45,073 nucleotides of DNA from Gp7-AA6 sp036395755 (GCA_036395755.1 DASWCZ010000075.1:1-45073); one strand, 5' to 3'. Counted from the stretch's first letter, positions 29,807-38,581 are shown. Notes: generated by a model from the sequence alone, not told the origin. Translations and numbers: made by a program.

Positions 29807-30708
29807 CGAACCGCCGCGGTGTGGGCCGGAGTCGTGCCGCAGCAGCCGCCGACCAGGCGCGCGCCGATCGCGATCCAGCGGCGCGCACAGCTGGAGTAGG
29901 CGTCGGGCGGCACCTCGTCGGAGAAACGCCAGCCCGAGTCGTCTTCGGGCACGCCCAGGTTCCCGTAGGCACCCAGAGGAACGTCCGGCGCCGCGACGGC
30001 GAGTCGGGTCAAATCGAAGGCGAGCCGACGCGCCGGCACACAGTTGATCGAAAGCGCGTCGGGCTCGAGAGGCTCGAGCGCGCGAACGGCGGTCTCGATC
30101 GGCTCGCCCGAAAGCATGCGGCCGCTCCCGTCGGTCAACATCGACGCGACGAACGGGAGACCGGTCTTCCGCGCCCCCTGCGCCGCGGCGACGAGCTCCC
30201 GAACCGTGTTGTGCGTCTCCAGCAGGATCACGTCGACTCCCGCCGCCGCCAGCGACTCGGCCTGGTCGCGGTGTTCGCTTTCGAGTGCCAGGTCGTCGGG
30301 GACGAGGTCCGGCCGGTAGCAATCCTCGAGCGGCGACAACGATCCGGCGACGAAGACGCGGTGGCCCGCTTCTCCCGCGGCCTCGCGCGCGAGCCGGACC
30401 GCAAGGAGAGTGAGCTCGTGGCTCCTCGGTTCGAGGCCCGCCTTTGCGAGACTTCGCCGATGCGTGCGGAACGTGTTCGCGGTCAGGACCTCCGCCCCGG
30501 CCGAGACCTCGTCCTTGTGAATCGCGAAAACGAGGTCCGGCGATTCGAGAAGCGCCCGCGCGCTCCAGAGGGGCAGGCGCGTATCGGCGCCGCGCCTCTG
30601 GAGTTCGGTTCCCATCGCGCCGTCGAGAAGAACCGCCGGACCTCTCCGAAGCCGCTCGCGTAAGGACTCGTCTCCCACGCGCAAGGACTCGTCTCGCAAT
30701 ATCGCCAT
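29779..30708 (-). CDS. Homocysteine S-methyltransferase family enzyme
   Basis: A 309-residue zinc-dependent methyltransferase (MHT/BHMT fold). Motifs: LLDGAMGTELQRRG at the barrel start, LTANTFRTHRRSL, LSINCVP with the first Cys ligand, and VGGCCGTTPAHTAAV with the other two. It probably transfers a methyl group from S-methylmethionine, betaine or a similar donor to homocysteine. ATG 30708 lies directly after the T-run of the glnA terminator. The N-terminus has a doubled DESLR (RDESLRVGDESLRERL), so a start at the internal GTG is possible. It overlaps queA tail to tail. Confidence 0.9.
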   Translation of the reverse strand: MAILRDESLRVGDESLRERLRRGPAVLLDGAMGTELQRRGADTRLPLWSARALLESPDLVFAIHKDEVSAGAEVLTANTFRTHRRSLAKAGLEPRSHELTLLAVRLAREAAGEAGHRVFVAGSLSPLEDCYRPDLVPDDLALESEHRDQAESLAAAGVDVILLETHNTVRELVAAAQGARKTGLPFVASMLTDGSGRMLSGEPIETAVRALEPLEPDALSINCVPARRLAFDLTRLAVAAPDVPLGAYGNLGVPEDDSGWRFSDEVPPDAYSSCARRWIAIGARLVGGCCGTTPAHTAAVRYAISIASP

Positions 30709-30742
30709 AAAAAATAAGGCAGAGCGCCAACTCAGCCTTATA
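30709..30742 (-). terminator. Intrinsic terminator of glnA
   Basis: On the minus strand ATAAGGC pairs with GCCTTAT (7 pairs), with an inner GAG/CTC continuation. TTTTTT follows at 30714-30709. It lies 24 bases past the glnA stop and its T-run abuts the next ATG. Confidence 0.88.
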
Positions 30743-30765
30743 AAATTCGGAGCTCGAAGGAGAAC

Positions 30766-32139
30766 TCAGTAAGTTTCCAGGTATTTCTCCGTTTCCCACG
30801 GCTGCACGACAGAGATGTACTCGGCCCACTCGCCGCGCTTGGCTTCCATGAAGTGCTTCAGGATGTGGTCGCCGAGCGAGTCTTTGACGACCTCGTCCTT
30901 CCACAGGTTGTCGAGCGCCTCGGAGAGGTTTGCCGGCAGCTGGTCGATCCGCAGGCGCCGCTTTTCCCTCTCGCTCATCTTGAAGACGTTCCGATCCACC
31001 GGCTCGCCCGGATCCATCCGGTTCTTGACCCCGTCCAGCCCGGCGGCCAGCATGACCGTGAATGCGAGGTAGGGGTTGCACGAAGGATCGGGCATGCGGA
31101 CCTCGATGCGGGTCCCCATGCCGCGGCGCGCCGGGATGCGGACGAGCGGCGATCGGTTGCGCATCGACCACGCGACGTTGACCGGCGCCTCGTAGCCGGG
31201 CACCAGGCGCTTGTAGGAGTTGACGAGCGGGTTGGTGATCGCGACGAACGCCTTCGCGTGCCGGAGAATTCCGCCGGTGTAATGGAGCGCGGTCTTCGAG
31301 AGCTGGTATTTCGCCTTCGGGTCGTAGAAGACGTTGTTGCCGCGCTTGTCGAGGAACGACTGGTGAGTGTGCATGCCGGAGCCGTTGACTCCGAAGATCG
31401 GCTTGGGCATGAACGTCGCGTGGAGACCGTGGTCGAGGGCAACCTTCTTGACGATGAAGCGGAAGGTCGAGACGCGATCGGCGGTCGTGACGGCATCGGC
31501 GTATTTGAAATCGATCTCGTGCTGGCCGGGCGCGACTTCGTGATGCGCCGCCTCGACCTCGAAGCCCATCTGCTCGAGCGCGAGCACGATGTCCCGGCGC
31601 GCCTCTTCCCCCCGGTCCACCGGAGTCAGATCGAAATACGCGCCCTGATCGTGCGTATCGACGACCGCTTCGCCGTTTTCGTCGCGCCGGAAGAGGAAGA
31701 ACTCCGCCTCCGGACCGGTCACCATGACGTACCCGAGCGCCGAGGCACGGTCCATCTGCTTCTTCAACGTCTGCCGCGGACAGCCGGGGAAAGGCGAACC
31801 GTCCGGGTTGTAGACGTCGCAGATGAGCCGGGCGACCTTGTTGCCGCCGCTGTGCGCCCAGGGGTAGATCGCGAACGAGTCCAGAGCAGGGACGAGGTTC
31901 ATGTCGGATTCCTCGATCCGCGTGAACCCCTCGATCGAAGAGCCGTCGAACTGGATCTCGCCGTCGAGCGCCTTCTCGAACTGCGATTTCGGAATCTCGA
32001 CGTTCTTGATCACCCCGAAGATGTCGGTGAACTGCAGTCTCAGAAACCGCACGTTCTCCGCCTCGCAGACTTTGAGAATCTCCGACTTCGTCAGACCCGG
32101 CCCCGCCGCGTCGAACTTCAGGATCTTCGCCTTCGGCAT
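30766..32139 (-). CDS. glnA: Glutamine synthetase, type I
   Basis: A 457-residue GS, which makes glutamine from glutamate, ammonia and ATP. Motifs: DIFGVIKNVEIPKSQ, the signature FDGSSIEGFTRIEESDM, GPEAEFFLF, VDRGEEARRDIVLALE, and NGSGMHTHQSF followed by KAFVAITNPLVNSYKRLVPGYEAPVN. The length fits the GSI-alpha branch (about 450 residues), which usually lacks the adenylylation tyrosine. AGGAG is spaced 6 bases from ATG 32139. An in-frame open region continues far upstream but is antisense to the HD gene and not native. A strong terminator follows. Confidence 0.95.
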   Translation of the reverse strand: MPKAKILKFDAAGPGLTKSEILKVCEAENVRFLRLQFTDIFGVIKNVEIPKSQFEKALDGEIQFDGSSIEGFTRIEESDMNLVPALDSFAIYPWAHSGGNKVARLICDVYNPDGSPFPGCPRQTLKKQMDRASALGYVMVTGPEAEFFLFRRDENGEAVVDTHDQGAYFDLTPVDRGEEARRDIVLALEQMGFEVEAAHHEVAPGQHEIDFKYADAVTTADRVSTFRFIVKKVALDHGLHATFMPKPIFGVNGSGMHTHQSFLDKRGNNVFYDPKAKYQLSKTALHYTGGILRHAKAFVAITNPLVNSYKRLVPGYEAPVNVAWSMRNRSPLVRIPARRGMGTRIEVRMPDPSCNPYLAFTVMLAAGLDGVKNRMDPGEPVDRNVFKMSEREKRRLRIDQLPANLSEALDNLWKDEVVKDSLGDHILKHFMEAKRGEWAEYISVVQPWETEKYLETY

Positions 32140-32286
32140 TCCGCGCTCCTTTTTTCGCAAGATTTGCAAGATTCTACGGTCATTTCTCCCGAAAGCAACG
32201 TCTTTCTTGCAGGGTGACCGGGAAAACCCGATCAGGCTGCACAACAGCGTGTGCAACGGCGCCTCCGGGCGCTTCGGCCGCGCGGG

Positions 32287-32292
32287 TACAAT
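32287..32292 (+). promoter_or_regulatory. Putative -10 box (TACAAT) of the HD hydrolase gene
   Basis: TACAAT ends 6 bases before ATG 32299, with no ribosome site. It is nearly the same as the promoter of the vWA gene at 3237. Confidence 0.5.
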
Positions 32293-32298
32293 CGCGAA

Positions 32299-32883
32299 AT
32301 GGGGACGGGCGGCCGCTGGCCTTCGCGGCAGGAGGCGCAGGAGCTTCTCTTCGAGTTCACACACGGGGACGCCCTGCGGCGCCACGGACGGGCGGTCGAA
32401 GAGGCGATGCGGGCCTACGCGCACTGGTTCGGCGTCACGGATCCCGCGGAGGTCGAGCACTGGGGGATCATCGGTCTCCTGCACGACTTCGACTACGAGC
32501 AGAACCCGACCGAGGACTGCCATCTCCACGTGGGCGGTCGGATCCTCCGCGAGCGGGGCTACGACGAGGAAATGGTCCGGACGATCGAGTCCCATGCGAA
32601 CTACATGGGCGTCCCGCGCGACACCCCGATGAAGAAGGCGATCTATGCCTGTGATGAGCTCGTCGGATTCATCGGAGCGTGCGTCAAGGTGCGCCCCTCG
32701 AAGCAGGTCGTCGATCTGCCGGTCTCTTCGGTCATCAAGCGGTTGAAGGACAAGGCGTTCGCCCGCTCCGTAAACCGGGAGGACATTTCCGGCGGAGCGG
32801 CGGGCCTGCCCCGACCTCTGGAAGAGCACATCGCGTTCACGATCGAGGCGCTGAGGCCGATCGCGGAGGAAATCGGGCTCTAA
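32299..32883 (+). CDS. HD-domain phosphohydrolase
   Basis: A 194-residue HD-superfamily protein. Metal-binding residues are in GDALRRHGRAVEE, WGIIGLLHDFDYEQ (the HD pair), TIESHANYMG and IYACDELVGFI. HD enzymes of this compact type hydrolyse phosphate esters of nucleotides or act on signalling nucleotides. No RelA or cyclic-di-GMP (GYP) signature is seen, so the substrate is open. ATG 32299 is chosen from the TACAAT box; an earlier in-frame start adds an Arg-rich tail that looks non-coding. It is followed by pckA after 65 bases. Confidence 0.88.
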   Translation: MGTGGRWPSRQEAQELLFEFTHGDALRRHGRAVEEAMRAYAHWFGVTDPAEVEHWGIIGLLHDFDYEQNPTEDCHLHVGGRILRERGYDEEMVRTIESHANYMGVPRDTPMKKAIYACDELVGFIGACVKVRPSKQVVDLPVSSVIKRLKDKAFARSVNREDISGGAAGLPRPLEEHIAFTIEALRPIAEEIGL

Positions 32884-32948
32884 GAGCCGTTCCTTGATAG
32901 GATTAGCGTTCGTTTTCGCCGACTGGCCGATGACCGAAAGGAAGATCA

Positions 32949-34490
32949 ATGGCCACTGTTGATGTGATTTCCCCCCGCACCGTCCGAGCGAGGCGGATTC
33001 TGAAGGACCTGACGCGCGAAGAGCTCCGGGAGCTCGCGCGCCCTGGAGAGAAGACCAGCGAGTACGGCTCCCCGGTGTACGCCACGCGCGTCAAGAACCG
33101 CTCCGCGAAGAACACCTACGTGGTCGCCAACGGGGTCCCGATCGGCGTCATGCAGCAGCCGATCGAACGCGACCGGGCCGAGGAGACGATCCGGCAGGTC
33201 CAGGAGAACGTCTCTCGAATGGAGCTCATCCAGGTCGACCGCCGGATGGGAATGAGCCCGGAAGTGCCGATCCACTGCCGGCTCTACGTTCCGAAGGAGT
33301 ACGCGCGCATCGCCTTCATGTGGCACAACATGCTCTTTCCCTCCGACTCGTCGGCGGAGCCGGACTTCATCTCCGTCTACGTGCCCGATTGGAAAGAGCG
33401 GCTGATCTTCCTCGACGTGGACCAGGGTTACACGTACATCCTCGGTACCGACTATCCCGGCGAAGCGAAGAAATCGATGCTCCGACAGGCGATGTACTGG
33501 ATCAAGCGGCGGGGCGGTCTGGGTCTCCACGCGGGCTCCAAAGTCCTGCGCGTCGTCGGACCGAACGGCGAGCTCCGCGACGTCGGGTTCCTTCTTTTCG
33601 GCCTCTCCGGAACGGGGAAGACGACCCTGACCCTCCACGATCACTGCTTGAAGGAACCGGAGCGCGCGATCATCAAGCAGGACGACGTCGTTCTGATGAC
33701 CCCCGAGGGAGCGGCATTTGGGACCGAGGACGGCTTCTACATCAAGACCGAAGGGCTCGAGCCTTCGCAGACCGTGCTCTGGGGCGCCGCGACGAACCCG
33801 ACCGCGGTCTACGAGAACATCAAGCTGGACGAGAACGGGAAAGTGGATTTCCTCGACACCTCGATCACGTCCAACGGCCGGGGGGTGGTCCTGCGAAAGT
33901 ACATCCAGGGCACGGGAGAGGGAATCGATCTCGAGAAAGCGAACAAGATCGTTTTCATCACGCGGAGAAACGACGTCGTTCCGGTCTGCGCGCGTTTGAC
34001 CGACGAGCAGGCGGCGGCATACTTCATGCTCGGCGAGTCGATCGAGACTTCGGCGGGCGATCCGACGAAGGCCGGCCAGGCGAAGCGCGAAGTGGGGACC
34101 AATCCCTTCATCGTCGGACCCGAGGCGGAAGAAGGAAACAGGCTCCTGCAGATTTTCCGGAAGAACCCCGACATGGAGGCCTACATCCTGAACACGGGCT
34201 CGGTCGGGGCCAACGACGGATTCCCGGGCGAGAAGGTCACGATCCGGGTCTCGACCGAGATCATGAAGCAGATCGCCAAGGAAGGGATCGCGTGGGAGAA
34301 GGACCCGGACTGGGGCTACGAGGTGCCCGCGACCGTGCCCGGCGTCGACCTCGCGAAGTACGGCCCGAAGACCTACTACACCCCGGAGAAGTATCGGGAG
34401 CTCGTGGACAGGCTCCGCGCGGAAAGGCGGGCCTGGCTCGCGCAATTCCGGGGGCTCGATCCGGCGATCCCGAGAGCGGTCGAGGCGTAG
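32949..34490 (+). CDS. pckA: Phosphoenolpyruvate carboxykinase (ATP)
   Basis: A 513-residue ATP-dependent PEPCK, which turns oxaloacetate and ATP into PEP and CO2, the first step of gluconeogenesis from organic acids. Motifs: FGLSGTGKTTL (P-loop), IIKQDDVVLM (metal-binding Asp) and MWHNMLF as the substrate region. AAGGAAG is spaced about 5 bases from ATG 32949. It is followed after 46 bases by a citrate synthase on the same strand, so both may come from one transcript. The pair fits growth on acids that enter as acetyl- or succinyl-CoA, as the CoA-ester cluster would supply. Confidence 0.95.
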   Translation: MATVDVISPRTVRARRILKDLTREELRELARPGEKTSEYGSPVYATRVKNRSAKNTYVVANGVPIGVMQQPIERDRAEETIRQVQENVSRMELIQVDRRMGMSPEVPIHCRLYVPKEYARIAFMWHNMLFPSDSSAEPDFISVYVPDWKERLIFLDVDQGYTYILGTDYPGEAKKSMLRQAMYWIKRRGGLGLHAGSKVLRVVGPNGELRDVGFLLFGLSGTGKTTLTLHDHCLKEPERAIIKQDDVVLMTPEGAAFGTEDGFYIKTEGLEPSQTVLWGAATNPTAVYENIKLDENGKVDFLDTSITSNGRGVVLRKYIQGTGEGIDLEKANKIVFITRRNDVVPVCARLTDEQAAAYFMLGESIETSAGDPTKAGQAKREVGTNPFIVGPEAEEGNRLLQIFRKNPDMEAYILNTGSVGANDGFPGEKVTIRVSTEIMKQIAKEGIAWEKDPDWGYEVPATVPGVDLAKYGPKTYYTPEKYRELVDRLRAERRAWLAQFRGLDPAIPRAVEA

Positions 34491-34536
34491 CGGGAGACCG
34501 CGGCGCGAGAGGCCGCACAGCATCGGAGTCCGCACG

Positions 34537-35670
34537 ATGGTCGAGGTCAAGGGTTTCAAGGAAGGGCTCGAAGACGTGGTCGCCGCCGACTCGTCGATCT
34601 GCTACATCGACGGGGAACGCGGGATCCTCTCCTACCGCGGCATCGACATCCACGAGCTCGCGGACCACTCGACTTTCGAGGAAGTCTGCTTCCTCCTCTG
34701 GGAAGGGAAGCTGCCGCGGCGCGAGGAGCTCGACCAACTGCGGCGCTCGATCGGCGCCGAGCGCGCCCTCCCGCCGCCGATGCTGGACCTTCTTTCTTCG
34801 CTCGTCCCGCACCTGACCCCGATGGACGCGGTGCGCACAATGGTCTCCGCGCTGGCCGAGACCGACCCGGACGTGGCGGACATGAGCCGCCCCGGAAACA
34901 TGCGCAAGGCGGTTCGCCTGACCGGGCAGATCGCCACGATCGTCGCGGCCCATCACCGGATCCGGGACGGTAAGCCGGTCATCGAAACCGATCCTTCGCT
35001 TTCCCACGCCGAGGATTTCCTGCGGATGCTGAACGGCACGCGCCCGAGCGCGGAAGCAAAGCGCGCGTTCGACATGGCCCTCGTCCTCCACGCCGACCAC
35101 GAGCTGAACGCCTCGACCTTTGCCGCGCGGGTCACGGCAGCCACGCTCGCGGACATGCACTCGGCGATCACCTCGGCGGTCTCGACCCTGAAAGGGCCCC
35201 TCCACGGGGGCGCGAACGAGGCCGTGATCCGGATGTTGTTCGAGATCGGGTCGCTCGACCGCGTGGATGACTTCATCCACGCCAAGCTCCAGCGGAAAGA
35301 AAAGATCATGGGCTTCGGGCACCGCGTGTACCACACGGAGGACCCGCGGGCCACGCACCTGCGCGCGATGTCGAAGGCGCTCGCGGAGTCGTCCGGCGAG
35401 ACGAAGTGGTACGACATGTCGCGCCGGATCGAGAAGATCCTGAACGAGGAGAAGAAGCTGAATTCCAACGTGGACTTCTACTCCGCGTCCGTCTATTACA
35501 TGCTCGGAATCCCTCCCGACGTCTACACGCCGATCTTCGCCGTGTCGCGCATCGCCGGCTGGACCGCGCACGTCCTCGAGCAGTACGCGAACAACCGGCT
35601 GATCCGGCCGCGCGCGGAATACATCGGTCCCGAGTACCCGCAGCCCTACGTCCCGATCGAGAATCGGTAG
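34537..35670 (+). CDS. Second citrate synthase (CitZ/methylcitrate-synthase-like)
   Basis: A 377-residue citrate or 2-methylcitrate synthase, shorter than the GltA at 26180 and lacking its N-terminal beta domain. Catalytic blocks: LVLHADHELNAST, LKGPLHGGANEAVI, IMGFGHRVYHTEDPR and SNVDFYSASVYYMLG. It starts YIDGERGILSYRGIDIHELAD, typical of the Gram-positive, archaeal and methylcitrate group. No prpB or prpD is nearby, so I cannot tell whether propionyl-CoA is the substrate. It follows pckA after 46 bases, and the ribosome site is weak. Two unlike citrate synthases in one window suggest different acyl-CoA or condition use. Confidence 0.92.
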   Translation: MVEVKGFKEGLEDVVAADSSICYIDGERGILSYRGIDIHELADHSTFEEVCFLLWEGKLPRREELDQLRRSIGAERALPPPMLDLLSSLVPHLTPMDAVRTMVSALAETDPDVADMSRPGNMRKAVRLTGQIATIVAAHHRIRDGKPVIETDPSLSHAEDFLRMLNGTRPSAEAKRAFDMALVLHADHELNASTFAARVTAATLADMHSAITSAVSTLKGPLHGGANEAVIRMLFEIGSLDRVDDFIHAKLQRKEKIMGFGHRVYHTEDPRATHLRAMSKALAESSGETKWYDMSRRIEKILNEEKKLNSNVDFYSASVYYMLGIPPDVYTPIFAVSRIAGWTAHVLEQYANNRLIRPRAEYIGPEYPQPYVPIENR

Positions 35671-35678
35671 ACGCCCCG

Positions 35679-35693
35679 GCGCTACGGTAGCGC
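35679..35693. terminator. Possible bidirectional hairpin between convergent genes
   Basis: GCGCTACGGTAGCGC is a 15-base near-perfect palindrome nine bases past the second citrate synthase stop. It has no T-run, so it is a weak terminator candidate for both convergent transcripts. Confidence 0.35.
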
Positions 35694-35731
35694 GAACGCG
35701 AAGCCCACGACCGTGATGCGAAACTGCTGCA

Positions 35732-36274
35732 TCACCGGCGCGGCTCGAACTTCTCGATCTGCTCGAGAGAAGGATTCTCCGTTTCGACGAACGTCTTCAA
35801 CTGCGCGAACTCTTTCTCCACCGGCATCGTGCGCAGGAAGAACATGCTCGTTCCTCCCGGCCCCCACTTCGGGCCGAAGTGGTAGACCGCCGCGTACATC
35901 AGCTTCGCCTTCTGCTCCCCCACGCCGCCGGCGCGGCAGGCCTCGTAGAACATCCGGTGGACGTCCTGCCACGTCCTGTCGCGCTCCTCGCAGGCGACGT
36001 CGTGGACGACGGAGGCGTTGCGGTATTCGCCGGTATAGGGCGAGCCGACGACGCTCCACAAGACCTGAGGAATCGAGGCGCCGTCCACGACCGAGCCCTT
36101 CGGTGCTTTCCATTCGACGCCGGACGGATCGACGTAGGCGAAGTCGTCGAGGAGCCGCATCTTCCGGTCCGGCTCGATCCACTCCGTCTTGACCGTTCCG
36201 ACGAAGTGGCCGAACGGGCCGGGCCGCGAGCACGCGGCCGCCAGCAGAAGGGCCGTCATCGCCAGAGCTCTCAC
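35732..36274 (-). CDS. DUF1353 lipoprotein
   Basis: A 180-residue protein with a lipoprotein signal (ALAMTALLLAAACS, with the lipobox Cys at residue 15). The mature part has the DUF1353 pattern: LLDDFAYVDPSGVEW.APKGS, VDGASIPQVLWSVVG and YTGEYRNASVVHDVACEER. DUF1353 is found in phage and bacterial proteins of unknown, possibly hydrolase-like, function. It starts at GTG 36274, overlapping the GNAT stop as GTGA. It is the last gene of the minus-strand five-gene operon. A conserved His-Asp in SVVHDVACEE is the best candidate site. Confidence 0.85.
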   Translation of the reverse strand: MRALAMTALLLAAACSRPGPFGHFVGTVKTEWIEPDRKMRLLDDFAYVDPSGVEWKAPKGSVVDGASIPQVLWSVVGSPYTGEYRNASVVHDVACEERDRTWQDVHRMFYEACRAGGVGEQKAKLMYAAVYHFGPKWGPGGTSMFFLRTMPVEKEFAQLKTFVETENPSLEQIEKFEPRR

Positions 36275-36822
36275 GCGAGCGACCTCCTCATCGGCACGAA
36301 ATCGATCGTGATGTCGTCGCGAAGGGTGTGCCGGGTCCGGTCCTCACCTTCATAGCCGAGCGAGCGATAAAACGGGACGCCGGGCAGCGTCGCCAGGAGC
36401 TCCGCGGAGCGAAAGCCGAAATCTCGCGCTTCCTCCTCGCATCTTTCCAGGATGGCCCGGCCGATCCCGCGCCGTGCCCAGTCCGGATGGACGAAGAACG
36501 CGCGGATGCGCGCGGAGTCGGCGGCCGGATCCAGGAGCTCCGATCGGCGCCCCGGCTGAGCGTCGCTCCCGAAGAGCGTCGCGCGCCGGCTCCAGCCGCC
36601 GCAGCCGACGATGCATCCGTCCGCTTCGGCCACGAAATACGTCCCGTCCCGAATCAGCTCGCTGTCCACACCGAAGGCGGACCCCAGGGCCGCCTCGACC
36701 TGCGCAGGAGTGTAGTCGGGAAGAGAAAGGCCCCGCGCAGAGGCCGCGATCAGCCGCTCGAGAGCGGAGCGGTCCTCCAGCGTCGCCTTGCGGAGGGCGA
36801 AGGGGCTCACGATGCCAGCCAC
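36271..36822 (-). CDS. GNAT-family N-acetyltransferase
   Basis: A 183-residue GNAT protein that would move an acetyl group from acetyl-CoA to an amine. The acetyl-CoA loop is in FVHPDWARRGIGRAIL (the R/Q-x-x-G-x-G/A motif). YFVAEADGCIVGCGGW, ARDFGFRSAELLAT and VPFYRSLGYEGED fit the remaining strands. The start overlaps the dehydratase gene by 16 bases and the end overlaps the DUF1353 gene by 4, so all are coupled. Substrate unknown. Confidence 0.92.
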   Translation of the reverse strand: MAGIVSPFALRKATLEDRSALERLIAASARGLSLPDYTPAQVEAALGSAFGVDSELIRDGTYFVAEADGCIVGCGGWSRRATLFGSDAQPGRRSELLDPAADSARIRAFFVHPDWARRGIGRAILERCEEEARDFGFRSAELLATLPGVPFYRSLGYEGEDRTRHTLRDDITIDFVPMRRSLA

Positions 36823-37775
36823 TGCCGCATCTGATCGCTGGTGGCGTTGCCTCCGGTGAGAATCACGGCGACGAGCTGGCCGCGAAACCGGTCGAGATGG
36901 GCGAACACCGCCGCCATCGCCGCCGTGCCGGCCGGCTCGAGCACGATTCCGAGATCCGCGTGCGCGCGGCGGATCGCCGCCACGATTTCGCCGTCGTCGA
37001 CCAGAAGGATGTCGTCCACCACGCCCGTGAGGTCGTCGAGCGCTTCGGGGAACGGACTCCGCACGGCGATTCCGTCTGCGATCGTGTCCGCGCGGTCGAG
37101 CTCCTCAACGCGGCCCGCCCGCCACGACCGCTCCATCGCCGGCGCCCCGCTCGCGCACACGCCGATCATTCGGGTGGCCGGTTGATGCGCCTTCACCCAG
37201 CTCGCGATCCCCGCGAGCAGCGCTCCGTCCCCGAGCGGAACGACGATCGCGTCGAACGGCTCCGGCCAGCGCAAGAGCTCGACGCCGATCGTGCCCGCGC
37301 CTTCGGCGATCTCCCGGTCCCGGCCGTCCTCGATCAGTCGCGCACCGCTCCCGGCCGCGAACTCTTTCGCAGCGTCGTGGGCCTCCTCGACGTCTTTCCC
37401 GACGAGACGCACGTCGGCGCCGAACGCTCGCATGCGCTCGACCTTGAGAGGATTGGCCGTCGTGCCCGTGAAGACGGTGAGCGGGAAACCCCGCTTGCGC
37501 GCCGACCACGCCATACCCTGCCCGAAGTTGCCCGCGGTCGCGCACACGAGGTGAGGTTGTCCGTCGATCGAGGCCATCAGAAACTCGGTCCCGCGGCCCT
37601 TGAACGACCGGATCGGGTTCATCGTCTCGACCTTTACGGCCAGGCGGCAGTCGAGATCCCGACCGAAAGACTCCGCGAGAAACTGGGGAGAGTCGAGAAA
37701 GACCGGGTCGATGACACTTGCGGCCTCCGCAATCCGCTCCGGAGAAAGACGGCGCGTCACTCCGATTTCGGCCAC
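36807..37775 (-). CDS. PLP-dependent threonine/serine dehydratase-like enzyme
   Basis: A 322-residue fold-type II PLP enzyme. The Schiff-base Lys is in NPIRSFKGRGTEFL. CATAGNFGQGMAWSARKRG is the substrate loop, VPLGDGALLAGIASW the phosphate-binding loop, and VAVILTGGNA the end of the domain. It could deaminate threonine or serine, or act on a 3-hydroxy amino acid; the C-terminal ACT domain of biosynthetic IlvA is absent, which favours a catabolic type. It starts at GTG 37775 overlapping the DinB stop by 19 bases. Confidence 0.92.
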   Translation of the reverse strand: MAEIGVTRRLSPERIAEAASVIDPVFLDSPQFLAESFGRDLDCRLAVKVETMNPIRSFKGRGTEFLMASIDGQPHLVCATAGNFGQGMAWSARKRGFPLTVFTGTTANPLKVERMRAFGADVRLVGKDVEEAHDAAKEFAAGSGARLIEDGRDREIAEGAGTIGVELLRWPEPFDAIVVPLGDGALLAGIASWVKAHQPATRMIGVCASGAPAMERSWRAGRVEELDRADTIADGIAVRSPFPEALDDLTGVVDDILLVDDGEIVAAIRRAHADLGIVLEPAGTAAMAAVFAHLDRFRGQLVAVILTGGNATSDQMRQWLAS

Positions 37776-38239
37776 GCCCCGAGGATCCGCCGCAGCAGGA
37801 CGAGCTGACCGACGTGGTACCCGTTGTGGTCGGCGACGAGCACGAGCTCGCGGAGATAAGTCTGTCCGGTCCCGTGAGGGATCGTGGTGAAGAGGTCGAC
37901 CTCCGGATCCGAAGCGAGGTCCTGGAGCGCCTCGCGGTCGCGGCGGAAGGCGGCGACGCTGTCGTCCCAGGCGCCCGGGCTCGGCGGCGCGGCGGTGCCG
38001 GGCCAGTAGTCTTCGAATTTCCGCTCGACGTAATCCGGGTTCCGGCAGAACTCCAGGATGTCGTTCTGGCAGATGCGGAGATGCTCGAGGAGCTGCCAGG
38101 GCGAGTGCGGCACGCCGTCGCGGCGTGCTCCGCGGAGCTCCGCGGGGATTCCCTCGACCGCCGTGTCGAAGGAAACGTGCGCGTCCTCCCAGTCGAGGAG
38201 CTTCGAAATCAAATCGCGAAGGGCTTTGTCCCGGTTCAT
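37757..38239 (-). CDS. DinB-family protein
   Basis: A 160-residue four-helix DinB/YfiT-like protein. The metal-binding His are expected in QLLEHLRICQND and DHNGYHVGQLVLL, a pattern DinB members use for a nickel or zinc site. The family includes thiol-S-transferases that use bacillithiol or mycothiol, but no such thiol pathway is seen here. It starts 19 bases after the small membrane protein and overlaps the dehydratase gene. Function in this operon is unknown. Confidence 0.9.
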   Translation of the reverse strand: MNRDKALRDLISKLLDWEDAHVSFDTAVEGIPAELRGARRDGVPHSPWQLLEHLRICQNDILEFCRNPDYVERKFEDYWPGTAAPPSPGAWDDSVAAFRRDREALQDLASDPEVDLFTTIPHGTGQTYLRELVLVADHNGYHVGQLVLLRRILGAWPKSE

Positions 38240-38258
38240 GCGGGAGGGATCAGCCGTC

Positions 38259-38543
38259 TCAGACGGCGTGGTCCTTCGAACGGTTCGCGTCGAGCGCCTT
38301 CGTGAGCCGGACGATCGCCGCGACCAAGAGGCTGAACCCCATGACGGCCGTTCCGAGAAACAACCCCCAGACCATTCCGAGCCCCGCGGCGTATCGGACG
38401 AGCGAGCCCGCCTCGGGAGGCGATGCCAGGTTTTTCACGAACTCGGGCGAAACGACGGCGACGATGGAGCCGAAGACGCCACCCAGGACCGACGAACCGA
38501 GTGCCGCTCCCAGGATCGACAGAAAGTTCCGGACGAAGCTCAT
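38259..38543 (-). CDS. Small membrane protein, unknown
   Basis: A 94-residue protein with two hydrophobic helices, about residues 5-30 (FLSILGAALGSSVLGGVFGSIVAVV) and 50-80 (YAAGLGMVWGLFLGTAVMGFSLLVAAIVRL). Start at ATG 38543; an earlier in-frame start adds a proline-rich segment antisense to the next gene's promoter. First gene of the minus-strand operon that continues with DinB. The family is not recognised. Confidence 0.72.
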   Translation of the reverse strand: MSFVRNFLSILGAALGSSVLGGVFGSIVAVVSPEFVKNLASPPEAGSLVRYAAGLGMVWGLFLGTAVMGFSLLVAAIVRLTKALDANRSKDHAV

Positions 38544-38575
38544 GGCGCCTCGGCCCAAGCTTACCGCCGGCAGGT

Positions 38576-38581
38576 TAGGAT
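38576..38581 (+). promoter_or_regulatory. Putative -10 box (TAGGAT) of the secreted protein gene
   Basis: TAGGAT ends 6 bases before GTG 38588 and 9 before ATG 38591. Both starts keep the same frame, and either fits a leaderless transcript. Confidence 0.45.

Noticed and set aside
30853..32217. A 454-codon plus-strand frame opposite glnA.
   Set aside because: glnA is certain on the minus strand with terminator and ribosome site. The opposite frame is compositional noise.
33320..34816. A long plus-strand frame inside pckA.
   Set aside because: It is in a different frame from the full-length PEP carboxykinase, is very Arg rich, and runs into the next gene.
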